Positions 1 through 8,102 of a stretch of DNA of 48,012 nucleotides are shown here, piece by piece; positions within the stretch are counted from its first letter, which is position 1; each line of letters begins with the position of its first letter. The stretch is from contig PCUW01000065.1 in NCBI GenBank assembly GCA_002787775.1, forward strand, positions 1-48,012, written 5' to 3'. A model generated the notes under the pieces. The model had not been told where the DNA came from, ran no database searches, and saw nothing but the letters and a program-made list of their open reading frames with translations. Origin of the DNA: Bdellovibrionales bacterium CG12_big_fil_rev_8_21_14_0_65_38_15. GTDB taxonomy: Bacteria > Bdellovibrionota > Bacteriovoracia > Bacteriovoracales > Bacteriovoracaceae. The translations under genes and the position numbers were made by a program.

Positions 1-331
1 GGCTAAGATGAAGATCGGGCTTGGTCGGTGAATAAACGCGAAGACCAAAAATCATCTTACCTAAAGTCTTACCTTCAGACGTGTAATAACTAATAAAGAA
101 GTAGGTGAAAAACACAGACATCAACACACCAAGATGAACGACTGGAAGACCATTCGCTACACTCTCTTGAACCTGATAACGAAGCTGGTAAAAGAAGCTT
201 GTAAAAAAACTTTTATAAGTCAGCATAATTAGCTTTGATGTCATGCCAATCATGAACATATCAAAGGTAAACGCGAAGACTCTGTGTTTTGATAATAGCT
301 TTAGATCTTGGGTTGGCTTTGCAATTTCCAT
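1..331 (-). CDS. RDD-family membrane protein (partial; C-terminal part lies outside the window)
   Basis: Reading the minus strand from ATG at 331 gives 110 open codons that run off the left edge. The visible part opens with KHRVFAFTFDMFMIGM and later has GKTLGKMIFGLRV. This matches the RDD family layout: Arg and Asp in the first membrane helix, then a GKTLGK motif after the second. A hydrophobic helix lies around residues 18-36 and another around 65-80. RDD proteins are small inner-membrane proteins, some proposed to be transporters, and the substrate cannot be read here. It lies 55 bp downstream of mutS on the same strand and may share its transcript. Its start codon sits inside a perfect inverted repeat (330-362). 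No strong Shine-Dalgarno is seen; a GAG about 8 bases upstream lies in the stem. Confidence 0.7.
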   Translation of the reverse strand, partial: MEIAKPTQDLKLLSKHRVFAFTFDMFMIGMTSKLIMLTYKSFFTSFFYQLRYQVQESVANGLPVVHLGVLMSVFFTYFFISYYTSEGKTLGKMIFGLRVYSPTKPDLHLS

Positions 332-362
332 ATAGATCTCATCGGTAAAATGAGATCTATAT
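330..362 (-). promoter_or_regulatory. 13-bp perfect inverted repeat spanning the RDD gene start
   Basis: Arms 330-342 and 350-362 are exact reverse complements with a 7-base loop (343-349). In the minus-strand transcript the 3' arm contains the AU of the RDD start codon and the only purine-rich stretch upstream of it. There is no U-run after the stem, so it does not look like an intrinsic terminator for mutS. It could occlude translation start or bind a dimeric protein. Confidence 0.55.
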
Positions 363-386
363 TAAATAAAAGTGATTTGCTCGGAT

Positions 387-3035
387 TTAGCTGAGGTTTC
401 GGCTTTCATCCCACGTAGTTTTAAGCTCATGCAGCTTTTGAAGCGCTTCAAGTGGCGTCATTTGCATCACATCGACCTTAGACAACTGCTTTTCAAGACG
501 TTTGAAATGAACCGGAAGCTCTACTTCTTTAGCATCGTCTTCAAAGAAACTTAGTTGTGTGTTTTGAATTTTAGTTGGCTGTTGCTCGTGGTTTTCAAGT
601 CCGTGCAGAACTTCTTGGGCGCGCGCTAGTAGTGGTTTTGGAAGACCCGCTAGTTTTGCCACGTAAATACCAAAACTTTGAGAAGCCGCCTTTTCAACTA
701 AGCGGTAAAGAAATTGAACGTCCCCGTCCAAAGACTTTGTCTCTACTGTTAAGTTCTTGGCCGCAGATTTTCTATCTTCAATGAGTTCAATCAATTCGTG
801 ATAGTGAGTCGCAAATAAAGTGGTCGCTTTAGTTTCATCAATCAGCCATTCAACAAGGGCCCAGGCAATTGAAAGACCATCCCAAGTCGATGTGCCACGT
901 CCCACTTCATCAAGGATGATCAAGGATCGATCAGTTGCGTGTCTTAGAATTTCTGCGGTCTCGGCCATTTCAACCATGAAGGTTGAGTGACCGCGAAGAA
1001 TATCATCACTGGCACCTAGTCTTGAAAAGAGAAAGTCACAAACGCCAAGGTTGGCGGCCTTCGCTGGAACAAAACATCCCACCTGAGCTAATAATTGAAC
1101 GATGGCCACTTCACGCATGACTGTAGTTTTACCGGCCATGTTAGGACCGGTGATCAGTCCAAAGCTTCTCTCTTTTGTCAGAGTAAGGTCATGACAAACA
1201 AAAGCATCTTTAAGTGTTGCTTTAATCAGTGGATGCCAAGCTCCTTGAAGTTCAACTCCACGGTGAGCTTGTTTAACGTTTGGTTTAGCAAAGTCTTCTT
1301 GCCATGAAACAAAAGCAAACGAGGTGAAAGCATCAAGCATACCAAGCTCAGTTGAAAGCGAGCCTAGTCCTTCATTAAGACTTTTAATCTCTTCAATGAG
1401 TGCATTGAAGATTTCACGCTCAACTTTTTCTAAGCGTATCTTCGCTTGCATCATATCTTTTTCAAGAGCACTTAATTCATCTGTAATATAGCGCTCGGTA
1501 TTGACCAGGGTTTGTCTGCGCTCAAAAGTCTTAGGCATTTTATCTGAAAGACTTTTTGGAATTTCTACAAAGTAGCCAAAGATATTATTACTTTTAACTC
1601 GAAGTTTTTGAAATCCTGTCTCTTGTTGGTAGCGCTCTTCAAGTTTTTGCAGCTCTTCTTTAGCACCACCAGCAAGTTTGGCCAGCTTGTCTCTATTTTT
1701 ATTAGAACCAGGACGGATCAGGTTGCCTTTATCAAGTGCTGCGCCGATTTCATCATTGATGGTATTTCGAATAACTTCTTTAAGCGCTTCTAATTTTTTC
1801 ATTAAGCTTTCGCTTAGTGGATTTAAGCAATCGATCGGAGCTTTAACTAAAAATAATTCAATCGCCTGATAGACTTCAATGCTTGAAGCAATATTGAGAA
1901 GATCGCCACCAGTGGCTTTACCAGTCGAAATCTTGGCCATGATACGTTCAAGGTCACGAACCTTAGAGAGTTCTTCTCTCGTATCTTCAAGAGTCGAGAT
2001 ATCACTGATTAAATATTCAATGAAATTTTGGCGCGCCAGAATTTGTTTTTCATCAGTTAATGGAGAAACCATTAAGCGCTTAATCATACGATTTCCAAGC
2101 GAGCTTTGACAGCGATCCATAAAACCAAGCAAGGATTCTTTATAATGGTCACGAGACTTTGGAAGTATTTCAAGACCTGTTAATGTCGGAAGAGTAACTT
2201 GCATACTGCCGCTATCATCACTTAGACGTAGGGGGCGAATATGCGTGAAGTTTTCAATTTGTTGAGTGGTACCAACGTAATAAGCAAGGGCTCCAACAGG
2301 ACCTAGAACATCAACATGTTTTTTAAGAGTTTGATCACGGTTATAAGTTGGAACAATTTTAGTAAGCCAAGGCTTAGTCACTTCACGACTAAAATAATCA
2401 CTGCTTAAATGTGTTTTTAAAATTCCTTCATGCTCACAAAGACGATTAATTTCTGGAAGATCATCCCACTGGCCCATAAAAGTTATAAGTTCGCGCGGAG
2501 AGTGAAGGCGAAGCTTTTCAATAAAAGTTGAGTCGTCTTTACAAGCTTCAGCGACAAAGTCCCCAGTCGTGAAATCCAGTAGCACAAGCCATAAACAATC
2601 TTTTGATCTGGCAGCACAGGCCATGAATTTTTGATCTTTATCTGCACGCTCTAAATCATAAGGAAGGCTAGGCGAGACCACTTGAGTAACTGCGCGCTTA
2701 ACGATACCTACAGCATCTTTTGGATCTTGAATTTGTTCGGCGATGGCAATGCGAAGTCCCTGACCAGTTAAGCGATCAACATACGCAGGTGCAGCGTGAT
2801 GAGGAATGCCGGCCATTGGTATTTCGATGTCGCCAACTTTTCCACGATGAGTAAGTGTTATATTTAAGCGCTTTGAAACTTCAACGGCATCTTCAAAAAA
2901 GACTTCGTAAAAATCGCCCATGCGAAATAAGACGATGATGCCAGGATATTGAGATTTGATTTCAAAATACTGCTCCATCATAGGAGTCAGCTTAACGTCA
3001 GCATTGATGACGTCAGTCGTTGTCGCGTAGCTCAA
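387..3035 (-). CDS. mutS: DNA mismatch repair protein MutS
   Basis: An 882-residue MutS (E. coli MutS has 853). It recognises mismatches and small loops as a clamp dimer and recruits MutL. The mismatch-wedge motif F-Y-E is at residues 42-44 (GDFYEVF), in the N-terminal domain I. The ABC-type ATPase is at the C-terminal end: Walker A GPNMAGKTT from residue 630, then ILDEVGRGTSTWDG (Walker B and D-loop) and ATHYHEL (H-loop). The C-terminal tail resembles the MutS dimerisation region. The start is a TTG (3035-3033), supported by GGGAG about 7 bases upstream on the minus strand. The gene is divergent from lptC across about 125 bp. Core and catalytic motifs are complete, so it should be functional. 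Confidence 0.97.
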   Translation of the reverse strand: MSYATTTDVINADVKLTPMMEQYFEIKSQYPGIIVLFRMGDFYEVFFEDAVEVSKRLNITLTHRGKVGDIEIPMAGIPHHAAPAYVDRLTGQGLRIAIAEQIQDPKDAVGIVKRAVTQVVSPSLPYDLERADKDQKFMACAARSKDCLWLVLLDFTTGDFVAEACKDDSTFIEKLRLHSPRELITFMGQWDDLPEINRLCEHEGILKTHLSSDYFSREVTKPWLTKIVPTYNRDQTLKKHVDVLGPVGALAYYVGTTQQIENFTHIRPLRLSDDSGSMQVTLPTLTGLEILPKSRDHYKESLLGFMDRCQSSLGNRMIKRLMVSPLTDEKQILARQNFIEYLISDISTLEDTREELSKVRDLERIMAKISTGKATGGDLLNIASSIEVYQAIELFLVKAPIDCLNPLSESLMKKLEALKEVIRNTINDEIGAALDKGNLIRPGSNKNRDKLAKLAGGAKEELQKLEERYQQETGFQKLRVKSNNIFGYFVEIPKSLSDKMPKTFERRQTLVNTERYITDELSALEKDMMQAKIRLEKVEREIFNALIEEIKSLNEGLGSLSTELGMLDAFTSFAFVSWQEDFAKPNVKQAHRGVELQGAWHPLIKATLKDAFVCHDLTLTKERSFGLITGPNMAGKTTVMREVAIVQLLAQVGCFVPAKAANLGVCDFLFSRLGASDDILRGHSTFMVEMAETAEILRHATDRSLIILDEVGRGTSTWDGLSIAWALVEWLIDETKATTLFATHYHELIELIEDRKSAAKNLTVETKSLDGDVQFLYRLVEKAASQSFGIYVAKLAGLPKPLLARAQEVLHGLENHEQQPTKIQNTQLSFFEDDAKEVELPVHFKRLEKQLSKVDVMQMTPLEALQKLHELKTTWDESRNLS

Positions 3036-3050
3036 AACCGTCTCCCTAGA

Positions 3051-3073
3051 TTAAGTGTGTGTCTTAAGTGTGT
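3051..3073. repeat. Two direct repeats in the mutS/lptC divergent region
   Basis: TTAAGTGTGT occurs at 3051-3060 and again at 3064-3073, separated by GTC (13-bp period). The pair lies just upstream of the mutS Shine-Dalgarno on the minus strand, where it may be in the leader or promoter. It could be a protein-binding site or a chance duplication. Confidence 0.4.
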
Positions 3074-3145
3074 ATCCGAGCGGTATGCTCAAAAATACCA
3101 TGAGGCAAAGAGGGTCAGCAAGCCTCAATTGTCCCAATTTTGTTG

Positions 3146-3151
3146 TATAAT
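3146..3151 (+). promoter_or_regulatory. Candidate -10 box of the lptC operon
   Basis: A perfect TATAAT lies 9 bases before the ATG at 3161. No good -35 hexamer is visible 16-18 bp upstream. If used, transcription would start only about 0-3 bases before the start codon, giving a nearly leaderless mRNA. AAGG at 3152-3155 could alternatively be the ribosome binding site of a longer transcript. Confidence 0.4.
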
Positions 3152-3160
3152 AAGGTACTT

Positions 3161-4150
3161 ATGGGTGGTTTTAAGCGCACAGATCTCTTTCTTCTCTTAT
3201 TCGTTGCAACCTGTTTGGGGCTGGTTACATTTTCATGGACCGGCAACTGGGATAGCGATGAATTTAATACGGACAGCCCGCTGGCCCAGGCACCGGATAG
3301 TGGCTACACCAGTTTCTTTCAAAAGGCGCTTTATTTTAAAATTGTTAAAAATGCACCGTCTATTCATATGGAAGCGAGTCAGCTGAGTCTAAATTCGCGC
3401 AGCAAGTGGATTTATTTTTTAGATCCAAGTGGGCGAGCTTTCTCCAACGATGGAACGCCGATTGATTATACTGCGCTCAAGGGAAGTCTTGATCAAAGCG
3501 GTGGGCGTTTAGCGCTTGAAGAAGATGTTCAAGTTATCTCTAGAGATTCAACCATTTCATCTCAGCGAATGAGTTATGTGATTTCTCAGGATTTACTAAC
3601 AAGTACTGGAAGTGTGAAAGCGAAGTCACTCAATAAAGAAAATGGTGATCTGGTTTGGATTAATAGCGATCAATTGGTGGCCAATCCAAAACGGCGTGAG
3701 GCGGTTTATAGCGGAAATGTGCAAGGTCGGATTCAGAGATCTCGCGCCTATGAAGAAGGAATCTCGTTTTCATCCGATCGGGTGGCGCTTGATTTGAACC
3801 AACAACACGTCGAACTTCAGGGCGAAGTCTCTATGAAAAAACAGCAACTTACAGCGCAAGCCCGCAGAGGAGAGATATTCCTCGAGAATTATAACAAAAA
3901 GCTCAAGTATTTCGTCCTTTATGACGATGTGAAGCTTAGAGAAAAGGTATCAGCAAAAGGTGAGCGCTTGGAGCGCAAGGCCTTCGCTGAAAAATTAGAA
4001 GGCATAATGAGTGAGGATAGAATTATCCTCACCGGCTTTCCTAAAGTGCTCCAACGTGGAGATATCATTAAAGGAAACCGCATTACGCTGAGAGAGAATA
4101 ACGAGGTGGTGGAAGTGGAAGACGCTAACACCAACTTTAAATTACGTTAG
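3161..4150 (+). CDS. LptC-like protein with LptA/OstA-type C-terminal region
   Basis: A 329-residue protein with one N-terminal membrane helix (about residues 6-25), then a periplasmic beta-rich region. The first half fits LptC, the inner-membrane-anchored LPS transport subunit. The last 60-70 residues (AFAEKLEGIMSEDRIILTG, VLQRGDIIKGNRITL) follow the LptA/OstA repeat pattern of a disruptive Tyr/Ala strand, I-x-LTG and G-x-x-I-x-G-x-x-I. E. coli has separate LptC (191 residues) and LptA (185). Here one protein of combined length precedes lptB with no separate lptA. The start at ATG 3161 is preferred over the in-frame TTG at 3140 because AAGG precedes it by 5 bases and the membrane helix follows directly. 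It is first of an operon with lptB, rpoN and hpf. The fusion reading is an inference from motif pattern and length. Confidence 0.75.
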   Translation: MGGFKRTDLFLLLFVATCLGLVTFSWTGNWDSDEFNTDSPLAQAPDSGYTSFFQKALYFKIVKNAPSIHMEASQLSLNSRSKWIYFLDPSGRAFSNDGTPIDYTALKGSLDQSGGRLALEEDVQVISRDSTISSQRMSYVISQDLLTSTGSVKAKSLNKENGDLVWINSDQLVANPKRREAVYSGNVQGRIQRSRAYEEGISFSSDRVALDLNQQHVELQGEVSMKKQQLTAQARRGEIFLENYNKKLKYFVLYDDVKLREKVSAKGERLERKAFAEKLEGIMSEDRIILTGFPKVLQRGDIIKGNRITLRENNEVVEVEDANTNFKLR

Positions 4151-4165
4151 TAGATAAAGGATTGA

Positions 4166-4894
4166 ATGCAACCAACTGTGCTTGAAGCTCAACATTTAAA
4201 AAAATCTTATGGCGGAAGAACCGTTGTGAAAGATGTTTCATTGAATGTGAGCCAAGGTGAGGTTGTGGGCTTGCTTGGTCCTAACGGTGCGGGAAAAACT
4301 ACATCGTTTTATATGATCGTTGGTCTTGTAAAAGCCGATGAAGGATCGATCACCATGGATACGGATGTGTTAACGCAACTTCCGATTCATGAGCGAGCTA
4401 TTAGAGGAGTGGGATACCTTCCTCAAGAAGCTTCGGTGTTTAGAGATTTAAGTGTGGAAGAAAATATCTTCGCTGTTCTGGAAAATAGAAGACTTCCAGT
4501 GGAGAAGAAAAAAAGTTTGCTCGATGCTTTGATTAGCGATTTTGGTCTTGATCATATTCGCAAATCCCAAGGTGGAGCTTTATCAGGTGGTGAAAGACGA
4601 CGTGTTGAAATCGCTCGTTGTTTAGCACTTGAGCCAAAATTTGTTTTACTGGATGAACCGTTTGCAGGGGTTGACCCTATTGCCGTCGGAGATATCCAAG
4701 AAATTATAGCTGGTTTGAAACGTCGAAATATTGGCGTTCTTATTACAGACCATAATGTTCGCGAGACTCTAGGGATTGTTGATCGCGCGTATATTATGAG
4801 TGCTGGTGAACTGCTTGTAAGTGGAACACCAGATGAAATCGTTAATGACGAGAGAGCAAGGAAGTTCTACCTCGGCGAAGAATTTAAAATGTAA
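4166..4894 (+). CDS. lptB: LPS export ABC transporter ATP-binding protein LptB
   Basis: A 242-residue ABC ATPase, the usual LptB length. It powers LPS extraction from the inner membrane with LptF/LptG and passes it to LptC/LptA. Walker A GPNGAGKT is at residues 38-45, the signature LSGGERRR follows, then Walker B FVLLDEPFAGVDP and the H-loop ITDHNVRETL. The PFAGVDP and DHNVRETL wording is characteristic of LptB. AAAGG lies 5 bases before the ATG. It follows the LptC-like gene by 15 bp and precedes rpoN, the conserved proteobacterial order. lptF/lptG are not in this window. Confidence 0.96.
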   Translation: MQPTVLEAQHLKKSYGGRTVVKDVSLNVSQGEVVGLLGPNGAGKTTSFYMIVGLVKADEGSITMDTDVLTQLPIHERAIRGVGYLPQEASVFRDLSVEENIFAVLENRRLPVEKKKSLLDALISDFGLDHIRKSQGGALSGGERRRVEIARCLALEPKFVLLDEPFAGVDPIAVGDIQEIIAGLKRRNIGVLITDHNVRETLGIVDRAYIMSAGELLVSGTPDEIVNDERARKFYLGEEFKM

Positions 4895-4945
4895 TTGAAG
4901 TACGTTTTTAAGTTTTAGTTGGTAACTGAATTAGGTAGGTACGCT

Positions 4946-6409
4946 ATGGCCAAACTTTCTCAAGGTCTTCATCAGACGCAATCCCTTGCAATGACTCCCC
5001 AGTTGCAGCAAGCGATTAAACTCTTGACCCTGACCCATTTAGAAATGACCAATGTCATCGCTCAAGAGATGGTGGAAAACCCCATGCTTGAAGAAATGTC
5101 AGCAGGTGATTCTGAAGGTGCGGCGGCGAATGAAACTGACTATCAAGCCGAGCGATTGGAATCACAAAACCAAGAAGCTAAAGCAGGTGATTTCGATGAA
5201 ACACCGATGGTGCAAAAAGATGATTTTGATTTCCAGTCTTATATAGAAGCCTATAACTCAACGTCGAGTACGCCGAATATGGCGACTCGTGATCCAGACG
5301 AAGCTCCTAACTACGAAAATATGGTGTCAAAGAGCATGACTCTCGCTGAGCACCTTGAGTGGCAACTGATGATGGATGAGTTAAGTGATTCTGAAAAGAA
5401 AATCGCTCATTTAATTATTCATAATATTAATGACGATGGTTACCTTGAAGTAGCCTTTGATGAAATCGTTCAAGATAGCGGTTGTGATCGTGATCAGTGT
5501 CAAGAAATGCTGGAGACGATTCAAGCGCTTGATCCAGTTGGTTGTGGTAGTGCCGATCTTGTTGAATGTCTTTTAGCGCAAGCTCGTATCGCTGAAGAGA
5601 GATCACCTCTTTTAGAAAAGATTATTAGAAATCACCTTGAAGATCTTCGTCACAATGATTTTGAGAAAATTTCAAAAGCGATTGGTGTTGATAAAGAAAG
5701 AATTAAAGAAACAGCGATGCTTCTTCAAAACTTTCACCCAAAACCAGGTCGTTTAGTAAGCCCAGAAGAAACTCATTATATCGTGCCAGATATCTTCGTT
5801 GTTGAAGTGGCAGGAGAGTTCGTTGTTCAAGTGAATGATGAAGGAGTTCCACGTCTAAGAATTTCTCAGATGTATCAAAACCTTCTTAACGCCAATACAG
5901 CTAAAAATGATCCAACTCGTGAGTTCGTGCAAGATAAACTTCGTGCGGCGATGTGGTTGATTAAGAGTATTCAAAACCGTCAGCAGACAATTAATAAAAC
6001 AGCAAAAGCGATTGTCAGCCAACAACAAGAATTCTTTAAAAAAGGACCTCGTTTCTTAAAACCAATGATTCTAAAAGACGTGGCAGAAGAAATTGGCATG
6101 CACGAATCAACCGTGTCTCGTGTAACAACCAATAAATACATGCATACGCCGATTGGTACTTTTGAGTTAAAATATTTCTTCAATACTGGTGTCGGTGGCA
6201 AAGACGGTGGGATTGATGTTTCTAGTGAAGTTCTGCGCATGAAGATTAAAGAAATGATCGAAAATGAAAGCCCGAAAAAGCCATTATCCGATCAAAAGAT
6301 TGCAGACCTTCTTAGTCGGGACGACGTAAATCTTGCCCGCCGTACAGTGGCCAAGTACCGAGAAGCAATGGGAATTGCCTCTTCTGCGATAAGAAAACGT
6401 AAAGAATAA
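4946..6409 (+). CDS. rpoN: RNA polymerase sigma-54 factor RpoN
   Basis: A 487-residue sigma-54. Region I is at the N-terminus with the Gln/Leu-rich activator-response segment (LSQGLHQTQSLAMTPQLQQAI). An acidic linker (about 50-115) is region II, followed by the core-binding domain and a helix-turn-helix (IGMHESTVSRVTTNKY). The RpoN box ARRTVAKYRE that reads the -24 element is near the C-terminus. The ATG at 4946 is chosen over the in-frame TTG at 4919 because AGGTAGGT sits about 5 bases upstream and MAKLSQ is the usual opening. It requires AAA+ enhancer-binding activators, none of which are in this window. It sits between lptB and hpf as in many proteobacteria. Confidence 0.97.
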   Translation: MAKLSQGLHQTQSLAMTPQLQQAIKLLTLTHLEMTNVIAQEMVENPMLEEMSAGDSEGAAANETDYQAERLESQNQEAKAGDFDETPMVQKDDFDFQSYIEAYNSTSSTPNMATRDPDEAPNYENMVSKSMTLAEHLEWQLMMDELSDSEKKIAHLIIHNINDDGYLEVAFDEIVQDSGCDRDQCQEMLETIQALDPVGCGSADLVECLLAQARIAEERSPLLEKIIRNHLEDLRHNDFEKISKAIGVDKERIKETAMLLQNFHPKPGRLVSPEETHYIVPDIFVVEVAGEFVVQVNDEGVPRLRISQMYQNLLNANTAKNDPTREFVQDKLRAAMWLIKSIQNRQQTINKTAKAIVSQQQEFFKKGPRFLKPMILKDVAEEIGMHESTVSRVTTNKYMHTPIGTFELKYFFNTGVGGKDGGIDVSSEVLRMKIKEMIENESPKKPLSDQKIADLLSRDDVNLARRTVAKYREAMGIASSAIRKRKE

Positions 6410-6460
6410 TTGGTAAGGACCGAACTGAAGTTAGGCCCGACAAAGAGGAGAACAGCTAGT

Positions 6461-6826
6461 ATGAAAGTCACTATTTCCTTCATCCACATGGAACACACAC
6501 CAGCTCTAGACGAACGTATTCAAGACAAATCGAGTAAGTTCGAAAAATATTTTGAGGGTGATGGTCGAATTAAATGGACGTGTTACGTTCAAGATCAAAA
6601 GCATTATTCAGAAGTTCATCTCTATGGTCCACATGGCCAATGGCATGCAACTGCTGCTGCAGATAATCTTTATAAGAGCATGGACTTAGTTGTCGAAAAA
6701 CTTGAAAAACAAGTCGATAAATCAAAACATAAAGTGAAGAATAAAATTCACCGTGGCAAGCCACCACTAGAAATCCACGATCCGGTAGAGGCGTGGGGCG
6801 ATTTCGAATCCAAAAAAGTCTCTTAA
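6461..6826 (+). CDS. hpf: Ribosome hibernation promoting factor (short HPF/YfiA type)
   Basis: A 121-residue protein of the HPF/RaiA family, which binds the 30S subunit at the mRNA/tRNA channel and stabilises idle ribosomes. The beta-alpha-beta-beta-beta-alpha fold is apparent: MKVTISFIHMEHTPALDERI, then the strand with KWTCYVQDQKHYSEVHLYG, then a Lys-rich helix (KLEKQVDKSKHKVKNKIH). The C-terminal dimerisation domain of long HPF is absent, so 100S formation would need a partner. The start at ATG 6461 follows GAGGAG with a 10-base gap. An in-frame start at the rpoN stop would add 17 poorly conserved residues. It is the last gene of the lptC-lptB-rpoN-hpf unit, followed by a long hairpin and a terminator. 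Confidence 0.93.
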   Translation: MKVTISFIHMEHTPALDERIQDKSSKFEKYFEGDGRIKWTCYVQDQKHYSEVHLYGPHGQWHATAAADNLYKSMDLVVEKLEKQVDKSKHKVKNKIHRGKPPLEIHDPVEAWGDFESKKVS

Positions 6827-6827
6827 G

Positions 6828-6951
6828 TTTAATCATGAAATCGGAGAATTTCGTCGTCAGTAAAAGCTCAAAAGTCCTGCGACGTAGTTAAAACTACGTC
6901 TCGTCCTTTGAGATTTTACTTCCTAGAACTTCTCTCGATTTGATGATTAAA
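6828..6951. repeat. Long imperfect palindrome (about 58-bp arms) downstream of hpf
   Basis: The sequence from 6828 folds back on itself to 6951. The tip is a perfect 9-bp stem (6881-6889 with 6892-6900). The base pairs TTTAATCAT (6828-6836) with ATGATTAAA (6943-6951). In between, most bases match with scattered mismatches and one or two single-base gaps. It has no open frame. It begins just after the hpf stop and is followed by a separate canonical terminator. It resembles in size an ERIC- or MITE-like intergenic palindrome, or a structured RNA. Only one copy is present here. Confidence 0.65.
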
Positions 6952-6967
6952 AAAAATTAATACATGT

Positions 6968-6996
6968 AAGGCACAGTTGATCTGTGCCTTTTTTTA
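6968..6996 (+). terminator. Intrinsic terminator of the lptC-lptB-rpoN-hpf unit
   Basis: Stem AAGGCACAG (6968-6976) and CTGTGCCTT (6982-6990) with loop TTGAT, followed by a T-run. Perfect 9-bp stem. Confidence 0.9.
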
Positions 6997-6997
6997 T

Positions 6998-7026
6998 TTA
7001 GAGCAATCCTGTTTGTTTGGTATACT
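6998..7026 (+). promoter_or_regulatory. Extended -10 promoter for the gene at 7051
   Basis: TGGTATACT at 7018-7026 is an extended -10 element (TG-n-TATACT). The 17-bp-spaced -35 position holds TTAGAG (6998-7003), a weak match. It lies directly after the terminator and 24 bp before the ATG. Confidence 0.5.
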
Positions 7027-7050
7027 TAAAAAAAACATCAATGGTTACAA

Positions 7051-8061
7051 ATGAACTATTTAAAAGAAATCCACCTCTTGCTTTCAGTCTTTATAAGTTT
7101 TTTTACAACTTCTATCCATGCTACCGAAGCGCTAAAGCCTTCTTTTGAAAATGAAGTTTACTATTACAGTAAACATTATGTTCTTCACTCTGTTTATCAT
7201 AAAGAAATGAACGGAATACAAGTTTACACTTGGGAGCCTATGTCTTTTTATTCTGATAAAGAGTTGAAAACTAAAGTCGCAGAAATAACTGATGAAGGAT
7301 TCTTTTATAAAGGTAGTATTGTTGCAGAATTGCGTAATCTTGAAAAAATAAGCGCTTCTGTTGTTTTGAAAAATCAAACAAAGCTTGCATATAGAATGCT
7401 CAACGTTTTTAATTATTCTTGGAAGGGAAATAAAAAATGTAAGCTGCAAACAGATTATAACTATGATTTAGCAGGTCTTTATTTCTATAAACATTCTGCT
7501 TGTCCAGAAGCTAGTGCGGCATTGTTGTACTTTCTTCATTGGTCAATATCTCCATTCGCTGCAGAGATTGTTTCTCAAAAGAAGGAGATGCACCCTTTGT
7601 TTGGTATTCATTATATTTTTATTAATGAAATTGATGGTAATATTGCAATGATAGATCATCCAACTTGGGGGAAGATATATTTTGATATTAGTAAAATTTC
7701 CTATGTGAGAATATTACAACCTCTCGAAACTTATCTAAAAGACAATAAGATTGGACAAAAATTATTATCAGAAATTAAAACATTAAGTACTAATCCTTGG
7801 TCCAAAATAAAAGGGCAACAAAAGTATTCTGGTGATGAATATTTAGGAATTGATCTTGATAATGCAGTATTACAGCAAGAGGATGATAGCACTTTATGTT
7901 TTTATTCATATTCTACAAAGAAACACGACCAAGCATATTGGTGTTATAATGCAGATATTAATAAATTCTTTTTATCGTATAGAGGGGGGGTACCATGGGC
8001 AAGAATAGAGAATATTCAAAATGACATCTTAATTTTAAAAAAAGAATTAAAAACAAAGTAG
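7051..8061 (+). CDS. Secreted protein of unknown function, AT-rich
   Basis: 336 residues that I do not assign to a family. An N-terminal signal peptide is clear: Lys5, a hydrophobic core through about residue 20, and a likely cut after SIHA. The mature part is rich in Tyr, Lys and Asn with no membrane helix. Four cysteines at mid-protein and near the C-terminus (KKCKLQ, SACPEA, STLCFY, YWCYN) may form disulfides. Base composition is visibly more AT-rich than the neighbouring housekeeping genes, and codon use favours A/T endings. This suggests later acquisition. No Shine-Dalgarno is seen before the ATG. It has its own extended -10 promoter and ends 41 bp from the convergent gene at 8103. Confidence 0.75.
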   Translation: MNYLKEIHLLLSVFISFFTTSIHATEALKPSFENEVYYYSKHYVLHSVYHKEMNGIQVYTWEPMSFYSDKELKTKVAEITDEGFFYKGSIVAELRNLEKISASVVLKNQTKLAYRMLNVFNYSWKGNKKCKLQTDYNYDLAGLYFYKHSACPEASAALLYFLHWSISPFAAEIVSQKKEMHPLFGIHYIFINEIDGNIAMIDHPTWGKIYFDISKISYVRILQPLETYLKDNKIGQKLLSEIKTLSTNPWSKIKGQQKYSGDEYLGIDLDNAVLQQEDDSTLCFYSYSTKKHDQAYWCYNADINKFFLSYRGGVPWARIENIQNDILILKKELKTK

Positions 8062-8102
8062 TTCCAACATAATTAGCCGCAAGGATTGTTTACTTCTTAA
8101 GA

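Noticed and set aside
2949..3386. Plus-strand 145-residue frame across the mutS start and lptC
   Set aside because: It overlaps two well-supported genes and has no ribosome site or recognisable domain.
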